Assembly: GCA_934539585.1 (NCBI GenBank)
Contig: CAKTCT010000009.1
Location: 1 to 64,000, forward strand
From: an uncultured Oscillospiraceae bacterium
GTDB lineage: Bacteria; Bacillota; Clostridia; Oscillospirales; Ruminococcaceae
DNA: 64,000 nt
Direction of reading: 5' to 3'
The notes under the pieces are model-generated. The model did not search any database and was not told the origin of the DNA. It saw only the letters and a program-made list of their open reading frames with translations. Positions 43,239 through 52,457 of this stretch are shown here, piece by piece. How positions within the stretch are numbered: position 1 is the first letter of the stretch; each line of letters begins with the position of its first letter. A program made the position numbers and the translations under genes.

Positions 43239-44830
43239 AGACCCTTCTGAAAAAGCAGATGGCGGAGATTTTCCGCACCTACCTCTATGACGCCAAGAAG
43301 AACCGCAAGCGCTCCACTGCGTCGGTGATCCTGTTTTTCGCCATGTTCGTCCTGCTGATGGTGGGCGTCGTCGGCGGGATGTTCACCTTCCTTTCCATCG
43401 CCATCTGCGGCCCCTTTGCCGAGGCGGGGATGAACTGGCTCTACTTTACCCTGATGGGGCTCCTGGCCGTGTTCCTCGGGGCCTTCGGCAGCGTGTTCAA
43501 CACCTATGCGGGGCTCTATCTTTCCAAGGATAACGACCTGCTGCTGTCCATGCCCATTCCGGTCCGGACCATCCTCACCGCCCGGCTCCTCAGCGTCTAC
43601 CTCATGGGGCTGATGTACTCCGGCATGGTGATCCTCCCGGCGGCGGTGGTCTACTGGTTCGTGGTCCCCCTGACGGCAGGGGCTGTGGTCGGCTCGCTGC
43701 TGCTGGTGTTCCTGATCTCCCTCATCGTGCTGATCCTGTCCTGCGCCCTGGGCTGGGTGGTGGCCAAGATCAGCCTGAAGCTGAAAAATAAGAGCTTCAT
43801 CACCGTGCTGATTTCCCTGGTGTTCATCGGCGCGTACTATTTTTTCTATTTCAAGGCCCAGGAGATGATCCAGACCCTGATCCTCAACGCCGCCGCCTAC
43901 GGGGAGAAGATCAAGGGCGCGGCCTACCCCCTCTACCTCTTTGGCCGCACCGGAACCGGCGACTGGCTGGCCATGCTGGCGGTTGCGGCGGTGGTGCTGG
44001 CCCTCTTTGCCCTGACCTGGGCGGTGCTGGCCCGGAGCTTTCTGAAGATCGCCACCTCCACCGGCCACGCCAAGCGCGCCCGCTACCGGGAGACGGCAGC
44101 ACGGGTCCGGAGCCCCTTCCGGGCCTTGCTGGGCAAGGAGTTCCGGCGGTTCGGGTCCAGCTCGGCGTATATGCTCAACTGCGGCTTCGGCACCCTGTTC
44201 CTGCCCGTGGGCGGGATTGCTCTGCTGTGGAAGGGCGGAAGGCTCTTTTCCACACTGAACGAGATTTTTGACGGCAGTACAGGAGCCATTCCGGTGCTGG
44301 TGACGGCGGTGGTGTGCATGCTGGCCGCCATGAACTTTATGGTGGTGCCCTCGGTTTCCCTGGAGGGGAAGAACCTCTGGCAGCTCCAGTCCCTTCCCGT
44401 GAAGCCCTGGCAGGTCCTGCGGGCCAAGCTGGCCGTCCAGCTGACGCTTACGGGGATTCCGGCGCTGTTCTGCGTGGTCTGCTTTGCCGTTGTGTACCCG
44501 TGCTCCCCGGTGCAGCTGGTGCTGATGCTGGCGGAAGCGGCGCTGTTCACGGCGCTGGCCGACTGCTTCGGCCTGGTCCTGGGGCTGAAAATGCCCAATC
44601 TGACCTGGACCAACGAGCTGGCTCCCATCAAGCAGAGCTTCAGCGTCTTTGCGGCCATGCTGGGCGGCTGGATCTACGCCCTGGCCGTGGGCGGGGGATA
44701 CTTCCTCCTGCGCCGCTGGCTGGGTGCGGAGCTTTACCTGGCCCTGGCCGTCCTGGTGACAGCGGCCCTGACTGCCCTTTGCTACGCCTGGCTCCGGGGG
44801 AAGGGCTCCCGGACCTTTGCGGCGCTGTAA
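43232..44830 (+). CDS. ABC-2-like exporter permease (EcsB/YkrK-like size)
   Basis: A 532-residue membrane protein with about 12 to 14 hydrophobic segments. The block KDNDLLLSMPIPVRTILTARLLSVYLMGL and the matching C-terminal GKNLWQLQSLPVKPWQVLRAKLAVQL suggest an internal repeat of the ABC-2 type. Partner of the ATPase upstream. The exported compound is unknown. Confidence 0.82.
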   Translation: MLKTLLKKQMAEIFRTYLYDAKKNRKRSTASVILFFAMFVLLMVGVVGGMFTFLSIAICGPFAEAGMNWLYFTLMGLLAVFLGAFGSVFNTYAGLYLSKDNDLLLSMPIPVRTILTARLLSVYLMGLMYSGMVILPAAVVYWFVVPLTAGAVVGSLLLVFLISLIVLILSCALGWVVAKISLKLKNKSFITVLISLVFIGAYYFFYFKAQEMIQTLILNAAAYGEKIKGAAYPLYLFGRTGTGDWLAMLAVAAVVLALFALTWAVLARSFLKIATSTGHAKRARYRETAARVRSPFRALLGKEFRRFGSSSAYMLNCGFGTLFLPVGGIALLWKGGRLFSTLNEIFDGSTGAIPVLVTAVVCMLAAMNFMVVPSVSLEGKNLWQLQSLPVKPWQVLRAKLAVQLTLTGIPALFCVVCFAVVYPCSPVQLVLMLAEAALFTALADCFGLVLGLKMPNLTWTNELAPIKQSFSVFAAMLGGWIYALAVGGGYFLLRRWLGAELYLALAVLVTAALTALCYAWLRGKGSRTFAAL

Positions 44831-44881
44831 AAGCGTCTTGACCGGCTGCCCCTTGCGGGAGCCATGGAAAGGAATCTGTTT

Positions 44882-45418
44882 ATGAAAGGAAAAAACCTAG
44901 CCCTCGTGCTGCTGTTTCTGGCCGCTGCGGCCCTGGCCTTTCTGGTGGGGCGGTACCTTGGGAACCGGCAGGAGACGCCCGGAAGCTCCGCGGTTTCGGA
45001 AGCGGTGAGCTCCGGGAATTCGGAGCCCCAGTCCGGTCCGGAGAGCTCCGAAAGCCCGGAACCGGCGGCCCCCGCCAATCTCCGGGGAGAATTTGCTGAC
45101 TCCGGGACGCCTGTCTTTTCCGAAGGCGGGGAGGACCGGGTCCTGGTGCTCCTGACCACCGACGCGGCGGTGACAGACTTCCGCTTTGTGGTCCTATCCG
45201 CCCAGGAAGCGGAGGACGGCGTCCGGTTTGAGGTGGGGGAGACCCTGTACTCCCAGGACGTCCTGACCCCGGAGGCCCCGGTGCTGCTGGAAACGGTCTT
45301 CGCCGGGATGCTCCCGGACCAGGGCATCGTTTACACCGACACCGACGGCACGGAAAAACGCTTCGCCCTGACCATCAGCGGCGAGGATGGGTCGCTGATT
45401 TTGATGGCCATTGACTGA
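44882..45418 (+). CDS. Membrane-anchored extracytoplasmic protein of unknown function
   Basis: A 178-residue protein with an N-terminal membrane anchor or uncleaved signal (LALVLLFLAAAALAFLVGRYLG), a Ser/Glu/Pro-rich spacer (30-60) and an outer domain of about 115 residues with beta pattern (VLVLLTTDAAVTDFRFVVLSA, YTDTDGTEKRFALTISGEDGSLIL). No family recognised. It follows the ABC permease by 51 bp and is probably co-transcribed. The ATG at 44882 is preferred over 44864 because of AAAGGA. Confidence 0.7.
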   Translation: MKGKNLALVLLFLAAAALAFLVGRYLGNRQETPGSSAVSEAVSSGNSEPQSGPESSESPEPAAPANLRGEFADSGTPVFSEGGEDRVLVLLTTDAAVTDFRFVVLSAQEAEDGVRFEVGETLYSQDVLTPEAPVLLETVFAGMLPDQGIVYTDTDGTEKRFALTISGEDGSLILMAID

Positions 45419-45429
45419 AACGAAAGAAA

Positions 45430-45475
45430 AACCGCCCCGCAGCGGACCGAAAGGGTTCGCTGCGGGGCGGTTTTG
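45430..45475. terminator. Bidirectional terminator
   Basis: ACCGCCCCGCAGCG/CGCTGCGGGGCGGT 14-bp stem between convergent genes, with TTTT on the plus side and AAAAAC on the other. Confidence 0.9.
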
Positions 45476-45492
45476 GGTTATTTTTGGGTGGG

Positions 45493-46206
45493 TCAGAGGG
45501 CGGCTTCCGTCTTTTGAAGGCAGCGGAAAAACTGCTCCCTGGCGGCGGCGCGGTAGGTGCGGCTGATGGGAATCCGGCCGCCGTTGGAAAGGAGGAATTC
45601 CCCATGCTCCATGGCCCGGATGTGGAAAAAGTTGACCCAGTAGCTCTGGTGGCAGCGGATGAAGTCCTGGCCCGCCGGGCCGCTCAGGAGCTGGGAGGGG
45701 AGGGCGGCGGTCTGCTCCTCCCCGGACTGGCAGACGATCCGGGTCTTGTGGAGAATCCGCTCCAGAAACAGGACCTCCCGGCACGGGATGGTGCGGTACG
45801 CGCTCCCCGCCCGGAAGCAGAGAAGTTCCGGCGCGGACTGGGCGGACAGGGCCCGGCGGATGGCGTCGCCCACCCGCTGCTCCAGCTGGCTTTTGAGGAT
45901 GAAGTAGACGTGGCGGGTCTCGTAGACGTCGGTGGCGTACTCCAGGAAGGCCGTGAGGAAAATGACGGCGCAGCCCGGGAGCCGCCGGTTCAGCTCCTCG
46001 GCCAGGGAGATGCCGCCGGAGCCGTCGGTCTGGATGTCCAGAAAGGCGATGCGGGGGGAGTAGCCCTCCTCCACCGCCTGGAGCAGCGCCTCCGGGGTCT
46101 CAAAAATCCGGACGTCGGGGCGGAGGCCGTCGGCGTGGTCCAGGATGGCCGTTCGGGTGCGGAGGGCGTGGAGAGGTTCATCGTCAAATACGGCAATGGG
46201 GAGCAT
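45493..46206 (-). CDS. LytTR-family response regulator
   Basis: A 237-residue regulator: receiver domain with the acidic pair Asp8/Asp9 (IAVFDDEP) and phosphoacceptor Asp57 (AFLDIQTDGSGG), then a LytTR DNA-binding domain (about 140-237, EVLFLERILHKTRI, FIRCHQSYWVNFFHI, ISRTYRAAAREQFFRCL). AAAGGA precedes the ATG. It follows the sensor kinase gene on the same strand; the pair resembles AgrA/AgrC or VirR-type systems. Confidence 0.91.
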   Translation of the reverse strand: MLPIAVFDDEPLHALRTRTAILDHADGLRPDVRIFETPEALLQAVEEGYSPRIAFLDIQTDGSGGISLAEELNRRLPGCAVIFLTAFLEYATDVYETRHVYFILKSQLEQRVGDAIRRALSAQSAPELLCFRAGSAYRTIPCREVLFLERILHKTRIVCQSGEEQTAALPSQLLSGPAGQDFIRCHQSYWVNFFHIRAMEHGEFLLSNGGRIPISRTYRAAAREQFFRCLQKTEAAL

Positions 46207-46366
46207 GGGGGTCGGTCCTTTCTGGTGGGAATGGGGAGGTTCTGCGTGAGGACTGGGGGGAGCCATGGAGATTCACGGCGCAGTTGGCGGGGGCTTTTGA
46301 ACGGAAAAGGAGAGAACGTAAAGCGGATGAGAAAATCAGAATAGGTAAGAGGGGCAGGCTCTTGGT

Positions 46367-47659
46367 CTAGGCGGCGGGGGAGGCGCTTTTCAGCAGGAGG
46401 GCGGCGGTGAAAACGCCGTTTTCCTGGGAATGGGTGAAGCGGCCGTCGTAGCGGGCGGCCAGCTCCTCGAAGATGTGGAAGCCCAGGCCCCGTTCCAGCT
46501 CCGGGATGCGGCGCTTTTTGGGGGAGTCAGATGGGGCGGCGGGGTTCTGGGTCTCCAGGAGGAGGTAGCCTTTTTCCAGGACGGCGGTAAGAGCGATCTT
46601 TTTGCTGCCGCTTAACCGGCAGGACTCCACGGCGTTATCCAGGAGGTTGCCCAGGGCCACGATGAGGTCGGAGCTGCGGATGCCGTGCTCCGCCGGAATC
46701 TGGACCCGGACGGTGAGGTCGTAGCCCTGGCGGGTCAGCTCCTGGGTCCGGGTATAGAGGAAGGCGTCGGCCACGGGGTTTTCGCAGGTGCCCAGGTTGG
46801 ACTGGTACTTGCAGGCCGCCGCGATCTCCGGGAAATAGCGGGCGGCTTCGGCGGAGTTCCCTTGCTGCAGCAAGGATTCCATGGTGTAAAGGTGGCTGGC
46901 GATGTCGTGGCGGATGCGGCGGATGTTGTCGTACTGGGCGGTGAGGCTTTCGTAGTGCTCCTTCTGGCGGTCCATCTGCTGGGAGAGAAGGTCGTTTTTG
47001 GCTTTCAGCTCGCTTCGCTGGGCGATGTCCCGGATGGCGATGAACAGGGAGACGTCGGCCAGGATGCAGATCAGCAGCGCCCCCAGCATATAAAGGACCC
47101 GGGACCAGTTGAAGTCCGTGCGGCAGACCACGGCCCAGCCGCAGAGGAGCAGGTACTGGCTGGCCGGGAAGGTCAGGTAGAGGAGCCACTCCCCGGCGGA
47201 AAGGCGGTTGCGGTAGCGGTTCATCAGCAGAATGAAGACCCACAGCAGAAGGGCGTTGAAGCTCAGGCAGATGGCGCAGATCACCAGCTGGAGCCGCAGG
47301 GGCTGGACGGCCACCCCGGCCCGGAGCTGCTTCGGGGTCAGAGGGAGGGTCACGGAGAGCAGGTCGGACACCGACATGACCACCAGGACGATGAAAACGC
47401 AGAACAGGGTCTTGTACCACTTATCCTTGTAGAGGATCAGCGGGAACAGGGCCATGATCACCATGCCGTAGCCCATCCGCAGGCCGGAGCCGTGGGTCAT
47501 GAACAGGGGCGGGACCAGGAACAGGACGTACCAGAGGGCGAAGCCGATGAAGGTGCCCCTCCAGGAGAAGCGGCGGGTCAGGATCCGGGTGTAGGTCACA
47601 CACCACAGGACGAAAAGAAGGGTGTTGGTCAGGACGATGCTGATGGAAAATTCGGGCAT
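46367..47659 (-). CDS. GHKL-domain sensor histidine kinase (AgrC-like)
   Basis: A 430-residue kinase: six to seven N-terminal membrane segments (about 8-210), a coiled linker, then the phosphoacceptor His251 in RRIRHDIASHLY and a GHKL ATPase domain with the N box ALGNLLDNAVESCR and the late GLGFHIFEELAARY. The topology is that of peptide-sensing AgrC-type kinases, but no AgrD-like peptide gene was seen nearby. Pairs with the LytTR regulator 160 bp downstream. Confidence 0.9.
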   Translation of the reverse strand: MPEFSISIVLTNTLLFVLWCVTYTRILTRRFSWRGTFIGFALWYVLFLVPPLFMTHGSGLRMGYGMVIMALFPLILYKDKWYKTLFCVFIVLVVMSVSDLLSVTLPLTPKQLRAGVAVQPLRLQLVICAICLSFNALLLWVFILLMNRYRNRLSAGEWLLYLTFPASQYLLLCGWAVVCRTDFNWSRVLYMLGALLICILADVSLFIAIRDIAQRSELKAKNDLLSQQMDRQKEHYESLTAQYDNIRRIRHDIASHLYTMESLLQQGNSAEAARYFPEIAAACKYQSNLGTCENPVADAFLYTRTQELTRQGYDLTVRVQIPAEHGIRSSDLIVALGNLLDNAVESCRLSGSKKIALTAVLEKGYLLLETQNPAAPSDSPKKRRIPELERGLGFHIFEELAARYDGRFTHSQENGVFTAALLLKSASPAA

Positions 47660-47673
47660 AGGATTCCTCCTGG

Positions 47674-47791
47674 TGCAAATTGTGTCAGAAAATGTGCGAA
47701 TTATGTAAAATGTCTTTTACCAAAGGGTGAATACTTTTATAATATACCACAGAATGTCATGATTTTCCAATGGTTTTGACACGATTTTGCA
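47674..47791. repeat. Mirrored motif between the kinase and the LRR operon
   Basis: A nearly identical motif, TTTT-TGACAC-ATTT-GCA, lies upstream of both divergent genes: on the minus strand at 47674-47692 and on the plus strand at 47774-47791. Both copies are downstream of the shared A/T-rich promoter region (TATAAT at 47736-47741) and so would be in both 5' leaders. Possibly a regulator-binding site. Confidence 0.55.
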
Positions 47792-47813
47792 AATTTTTTA
47801 TGGAGGGGTCCAT

Positions 47814-50114
47814 TTGAAACGAACGAAAGCAATGGGAATCGGCCGGCGGCTGCTCTGCGGGCTGACGGCGGCGGCGCTGGGGCTCACCCTGGCGGCCTGC
47901 GGCGGGGAAAAGTCCCCGTACACCTTCAGGAAGAACGGGGGCGGGACCGGCTACGTCTGCACCGGAGCGGCGGAAAACGCCGGGGATACGCTCTACATCC
48001 CCGGGACCTACCGGGAAAAGCCGGTGACGGAAATCGGGAACAACGCCTTCCGGGGGCGGACGGAGCTGAAAAACGTCACGCTGCCCAGTTCCCTGAAAAG
48101 CATCGGCTCCTGCGCCTTTGAGGGGTGCGTCTCCCTGGAGGCGCTGACGCTGCCCGGGAGCCTGGAGGACATCGGGGACAGCGCCTTTGCCAATTGCAGC
48201 AGCCTGCGGGAGCTGGTCATTCCGGAGAAGGTGGACAATCTGTACACCGCCACCTTTTCCGGCTGCGACAATCTGCGGACGCTGGTGTTCAAGGGGCCTA
48301 TCCAGAAGCTCTACGACGGGGATTTCTTCTGCGAGAATCTGGAGGTCATCCAGATTCCGGACAGCGTCACCCACTTTTTCACCACTGGGGCCCAGTTCCA
48401 GGACGCCATGACGGACATCTACTATGAGGGGACCCTGGACCAGTGGTTACAGGTGGACTGGGAGTTCTTTTACACCCAGGGGCTGACCCTTCACTGCTCC
48501 GATACCACGGTGCGCTGGTCCAACGGGATGATGAACGGGAGCAGCTGGGAGGAACTGCAGTTCGACGGGGCCTGGTGGCTGGAGGACGGTATTCTCAGCG
48601 GGACGGACTTCAGCGGCGGGGACTCCGACGGGGAGGAGCCGGTTCCGGACGGCGGCGACGACGTTCTCTTTGCCAACGCGGTGCATTTCATGGACTGCGT
48701 GGTGGCTGGGAACGCCCAAAGCGCCCAGACCTATCTGCCGTCGGACACCGACATCATTCTGGAGTACAATCTGCCCCGGTGGTACGGTGACGGCGCTTCC
48801 TACGAGCTGCTGACCACGCCCCACGAGCTGGAAACCGGCTGGGGGAGCCAGGGGGACTGGTTCTTCTGCGAGCCTGCGGAGGACGCAGCGGCCCGGTACG
48901 ATTTTCTGGTGACCTATGACGGCGGCCAGGACTACTGGAACGTGTTCCTCAACTACATCGACGGCATGGCCTTTGTCACCGGCGGAATCTATGAGCCGGC
49001 GGACGGGAGCCAGGAGGTCTCCGACGGCGGCGGAGTGGTCACGGGGTTTGTTCCGGACTACAACCCGGGGTGGGAAAACACCCGGTCGGTGGAGGGCGCG
49101 CCCAAGTACGGGCGGTACTATCTGAGCTGGGGCGAGTGCAGTTACAGCCCGGTGAAGCGCCAGGACCAGATGCTCTACTTCATCAGCCAGGACGCCATCA
49201 AAAAGATGCCGGTTGGCGGCTCTGCAGCGGACATCCAGGTGGTCCTGGACGGGCTCAAGGACGAGTACGGCGTCATTTATGAGTTCCAGGTGGTGGGGGA
49301 CTGGATTTACCTCCTGTGCGGGGACCAGAGCCCCATCATCAACGGAAGCGTCTGCAATCTGCTCCGGGTGTGCCGGGTCCGGACCGATGGGTGGAGCCAG
49401 GAGACGGTGGCGGCCAATATCATCCATCCCAAACAGCTGAATTCCGACGATTACAACACCTTCGCGGTCCGGGGGGAATGGCTTTACTACACCGCCATTT
49501 CCTCGGAGCAGGTCAGCGCCTCCAGTTACAGCCAGGAGACCCAGGTGCGCCGGTACAATCTGGACACCGGGATCACGGAAATCTTTGCGTGGCACGATGT
49601 CAAGAACCCCAACTTCGACTCCTACGTGATCTGCGGGTACAACAGCGACACCATGCTGGTCAAGGACTGCCAGGAAAAGAAGATATACCTCTATTCCTAC
49701 GACAGCGGCGCCTTTGAGGAGGCTCCGGCGGCCATGCAGGAGTGCTGGGGCTATGATTTCTATGACGACGGCCGGGGAGGGTATCTGGGCTACCGGGTCG
49801 GGAAGCTCCGGTCCTTTACGCCGGAGAACGGGTACAGCGGGGAGATGGTTCTGGAATCGGTGAACCCTCCCGGAGTGGCCCAGGTCTCCCAGAGCGAGCT
49901 GGTGGTGGACGGCGACCGGCTGTACACCAACTTCACCGACATCAACGGCCACAGCGGCCTCCAGGTGCTGGAAAACGGTCAGTACAGCCAGATCAACGGC
50001 GACTGGGGGCAGAACCTCAGCTATCCCGGCGACGGCTACCTCTATTACACCTACGACGTCAATCTGTACCGGGTGCGGCCCGACGGCTCCGGCTGGGAAA
50101 AGCTGGACTGGTGA
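47814..50114 (+). CDS. Leucine-rich-repeat lipoprotein (BspA/LRR_5 type)
   Basis: A 766-residue surface lipoprotein: signal peptide with lipobox LAAC (Cys29), then BspA-type leucine-rich repeats from about 60 to 220 (AFRGRTELKNVTLPSSLKSIG, AFEGCVSLEALTLPGSL, AFANCSSLRELVIPEKV), and a long C-terminal region (about 400-766) of repeated Tyr/Trp-rich segments that looks like a beta-propeller (DUF5050-like). It probably binds something outside the cell. The TTG at 47814 has GGAGG 7 bases upstream. First gene of the operon that runs to 54528. Confidence 0.85.
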   Translation: MKRTKAMGIGRRLLCGLTAAALGLTLAACGGEKSPYTFRKNGGGTGYVCTGAAENAGDTLYIPGTYREKPVTEIGNNAFRGRTELKNVTLPSSLKSIGSCAFEGCVSLEALTLPGSLEDIGDSAFANCSSLRELVIPEKVDNLYTATFSGCDNLRTLVFKGPIQKLYDGDFFCENLEVIQIPDSVTHFFTTGAQFQDAMTDIYYEGTLDQWLQVDWEFFYTQGLTLHCSDTTVRWSNGMMNGSSWEELQFDGAWWLEDGILSGTDFSGGDSDGEEPVPDGGDDVLFANAVHFMDCVVAGNAQSAQTYLPSDTDIILEYNLPRWYGDGASYELLTTPHELETGWGSQGDWFFCEPAEDAAARYDFLVTYDGGQDYWNVFLNYIDGMAFVTGGIYEPADGSQEVSDGGGVVTGFVPDYNPGWENTRSVEGAPKYGRYYLSWGECSYSPVKRQDQMLYFISQDAIKKMPVGGSAADIQVVLDGLKDEYGVIYEFQVVGDWIYLLCGDQSPIINGSVCNLLRVCRVRTDGWSQETVAANIIHPKQLNSDDYNTFAVRGEWLYYTAISSEQVSASSYSQETQVRRYNLDTGITEIFAWHDVKNPNFDSYVICGYNSDTMLVKDCQEKKIYLYSYDSGAFEEAPAAMQECWGYDFYDDGRGGYLGYRVGKLRSFTPENGYSGEMVLESVNPPGVAQVSQSELVVDGDRLYTNFTDINGHSGLQVLENGQYSQINGDWGQNLSYPGDGYLYYTYDVNLYRVRPDGSGWEKLDW

Positions 50115-50134
50115 CGAAAGGAGAAGGGGACGGA

Positions 50135-50338
50135 ATGAAAGAGATCGCGCTGCGCATTTATCCCGACGGAAAGGTCCAGGCCGAGACCCACGGGGTCAAG
50201 GGCAAAGCCTGCCTGGACTACATCCGCATTATCGAGGCCCTGACCGGGGCCAGGACCGTGGACTCGGACTTTACCCAGGAGTACCGGGAGACGGAGGAGA
50301 CCCTTTCTGTGGAAAACGAGACGGAGGTACAGGCCTGA
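50135..50338 (+). CDS. DUF2997-family small protein
   Basis: A 67-residue protein with the DUF2997 pattern: KEIALRIYPDGKVQAETHGV then GKACLDY and an acidic tail. Family members are uncharacterised and elsewhere neighbour DUF1257 (Ycf35) and Ycf46-type AAA ATPase genes. The single Cys in KGKACLDY is a family feature. AAAGGAG lies before the ATG at 50135, 20 bp after the lipoprotein stop, and the stop touches the next start. Confidence 0.8.
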   Translation: MKEIALRIYPDGKVQAETHGVKGKACLDYIRIIEALTGARTVDSDFTQEYRETEETLSVENETEVQA

Positions 50339-51849
50339 TGGAAGCACTTCTGGCGGACAAAAAATGGCGGCGGAAAAATTCCCTGTGGGTGCTGCTGTCG
50401 GTGCTGCCGCTTTTGGGCGGGCTGGCCTTTTTCCACATCGGGTACAAGGCCCGGCGGCGGAACTGGACGCTGCTGGGGGCAGCCTTTACCGTGGTGTGGG
50501 CGGCGTATCCGGTGATCCGGTTCTTCTGCGCAGTGTTCATGGGCCGTTGGGAGTACTCGCAGTTTTGCAGCGGGACGGAGCTGTATCCTGTGGCGGCAGT
50601 ACTGCTTTCTCTGGCGGGGCTCATCGGGGCGCTGATGCTGCGGAAAAACTATCTGAAGCTCTTGGCCAGGCGGGAGGCGGCGGAGCCGGAGGAGCATCCT
50701 CTGCTGGCTGACGGGGCCTGGCGGCGGAAGAACTCCCTTTGGATGCTCTGGAGCTTTCTCCCGGGGTTCGGCGCGGTGAGCCTGTTCCATCTGGGCCACC
50801 GGATGAAAAAATGGCGGCTGACGCTGGCGGGGGTCCTGCTGGCGGTGTTCAACTCGTCCATGGCGGCTTCGTATCTGTTCCGGTTGGGCGAGGGCGGTCG
50901 ACGGCTGTGGAACTTCGTGACGGGAAGCGTCCATTTCAGCGTCAATCTGCGGACGCTGTATCTGTATCCGCCGACCTTTTTTCTGCTGCTGTTCTGGGTG
51001 GGGATTTATTTCAGTGCGGTCATGCGGCGGGAATACCTCCGGGACATTGCGCCGGGGTATGAGGAGACCCGGGGGCGGTACGCCTGCCTGAATTCCTGGA
51101 AATGGCGGACTTTGCAGAGCTGGTGGATGCCGCTGTGCCTGATTCCCTACTGCGCCGGGGCCGCGCTGCTGGCTGCGGGGCTTCGGGGAAAGAAGCGGGG
51201 CTGGACCATCGGCGGCGGAGCGGTGTCCCTCTTTTACATCGTAGAAGCGGTGGTCCTGCGGGTGTGCCAGAACGCGGCGCTGAAAGGGTCTGACACCATT
51301 GTAAACGCGGCGCTGCTCTACATCGGTTTTGTGGCGCTGCGGCGGCTCATGGCTGTCTGCGTGTTTGCGGCCTGCACGGTGATCCGGGAGGAGTATCTGG
51401 TGGCCCGGGCCGCCAGGCTGGGCGGTTATGACAGCCAGATCGATCAGGAGCTGGCCCAGCAGGAGCAGTTCCGCCGCCGGGTCCAGGGAGAGATGCCGGT
51501 TCCGGAGGAAAAACCGGTCCCGGAAAAGAAGTTGGAAAAGAAGCCGGTAAAACCGGTGGAAAAGGCTCCCGAAAAGCCCGCAGAGGCTCCGGAGGGGGCG
51601 CTGGATTTGAACGCCTGCTCCGAAGAAGAGCTGCGGACGCTGCCGGGCATCTCCCTGGCCGAGGCCAAGAAGGCTGTGGAGTACCGGGAGAGCCACGGGG
51701 GCTTTGCTTCGGTGGATGAATTTATCGACGTGCTGGGGGTCAAGCCCCATTTTGCGGTGCAGATCTTTGAGCGGGCGGCGGCAAGGGCTGCGGCTCCCGC
51801 CCCCAAGGCGGCGGAGGAAAAGACCGTCCGCCGCCGGATCGATCTGTGA
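50338..51849 (+). CDS. Triplicated membrane protein with ComEA-like helix-hairpin-helix tail
   Basis: A 503-residue protein. Three related modules (about 8-112, 125-238, 252-360) each begin with a basic W-RKNSLW-like helix, then hydrophobic segments, a K/R-rich GHRMKKW-like loop and end in a R-EYL helix, so the protein arose by internal triplication. A Pro/Glu/Lys linker (about 385-420) leads to a helix-hairpin-helix domain (422-478, LDLNACSEEELRTLPGISLA) like those of the DNA-binding protein ComEA and of type II secretion proteins. I know of no named family with this layout. Its stop overlaps the next GTG start by 4 bp. Confidence 0.75.
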   Translation: MEALLADKKWRRKNSLWVLLSVLPLLGGLAFFHIGYKARRRNWTLLGAAFTVVWAAYPVIRFFCAVFMGRWEYSQFCSGTELYPVAAVLLSLAGLIGALMLRKNYLKLLARREAAEPEEHPLLADGAWRRKNSLWMLWSFLPGFGAVSLFHLGHRMKKWRLTLAGVLLAVFNSSMAASYLFRLGEGGRRLWNFVTGSVHFSVNLRTLYLYPPTFFLLLFWVGIYFSAVMRREYLRDIAPGYEETRGRYACLNSWKWRTLQSWWMPLCLIPYCAGAALLAAGLRGKKRGWTIGGGAVSLFYIVEAVVLRVCQNAALKGSDTIVNAALLYIGFVALRRLMAVCVFAACTVIREEYLVARAARLGGYDSQIDQELAQQEQFRRRVQGEMPVPEEKPVPEKKLEKKPVKPVEKAPEKPAEAPEGALDLNACSEEELRTLPGISLAEAKKAVEYRESHGGFASVDEFIDVLGVKPHFAVQIFERAAARAAAPAPKAAEEKTVRRRIDL

Positions 51850-52457
51850 TCCGGGTGGGCCGGGTAGTTCCAAAGACCCGGGCCGAGGGGCCTGGGCTGC
51901 GGTTCGCGGTGTGGGTCCAGGGGTGCCGGATGGGGTGCCCCGGGTGCTACGCCAGGGCGCTGTGGGACGAATCCGGCGGCAAGGAAACCGACGAGGGCGC
52001 GCTATTGGAAGAACTGCGGAAGGTTTCCGGAGAGGTGGAGGGCGTCACCCTGCTGGGGGGCGAGCCCTTTCTCCAGGCCGGGGCGCTGGCGCGGTTTGCC
52101 GGGGCCGCCCGGGAGCTGGGATTGTCGGTGATCACTTTTACGGGACACCGCTACGAGGATTTGCTCCGGGGCGGGGATCGGGAAACGTTGAGCCTTTTGG
52201 AGCAGACGGATCTGCTCATCGACGGGCCGTATCTCCAGGAGCAGCGGGACTTTTCCCGGCCTCTAGTAGGATCAAGGAACCAGCAGTTTCGGTTTTTGAC
52301 GGAACGGTACTCCCCGGCGGATCTGGAGCGGTGCCGGAACCGGGTGGAGGTGCGGCTGGGGAAGGACGGCGTCCTCCGGGTCAACGGCATGGGGGACTTC
52401 GGGGCGCTGGAGGCGATTTTGAAAGGAGAATCGAAAGATGGCGGTTTCGCAATTTGA
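51846..52457 (+). CDS. Small radical SAM protein, NrdG/activase-like
   Basis: A 203-residue protein with the cluster motif GCRMGCPGC (Cys27, Cys31, Cys34) preceded by GPGLRFAVWVQ, as in anaerobic ribonucleotide reductase activases, and GGEPFLQ (about 71-77), the radical SAM glycine motif. LLIDGPYLQEQRDFSRPLVGSRNQ is also activase-like. No NrdD or other glycyl-radical enzyme is adjacent, so the target may be a protein of this operon. GTG start overlaps the previous stop; it overlaps the AAA ATPase gene by 20 bp. Confidence 0.85.
   Translation: MIRVGRVVPKTRAEGPGLRFAVWVQGCRMGCPGCYARALWDESGGKETDEGALLEELRKVSGEVEGVTLLGGEPFLQAGALARFAGAARELGLSVITFTGHRYEDLLRGGDRETLSLLEQTDLLIDGPYLQEQRDFSRPLVGSRNQQFRFLTERYSPADLERCRNRVEVRLGKDGVLRVNGMGDFGALEAILKGESKDGGFAI

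Noticed and set aside
46207..46366. AgrD-like pheromone gene between kinase and regulator
   Set aside because: No frame with a start site and a suitable precursor sequence is present in the 160-bp gap.
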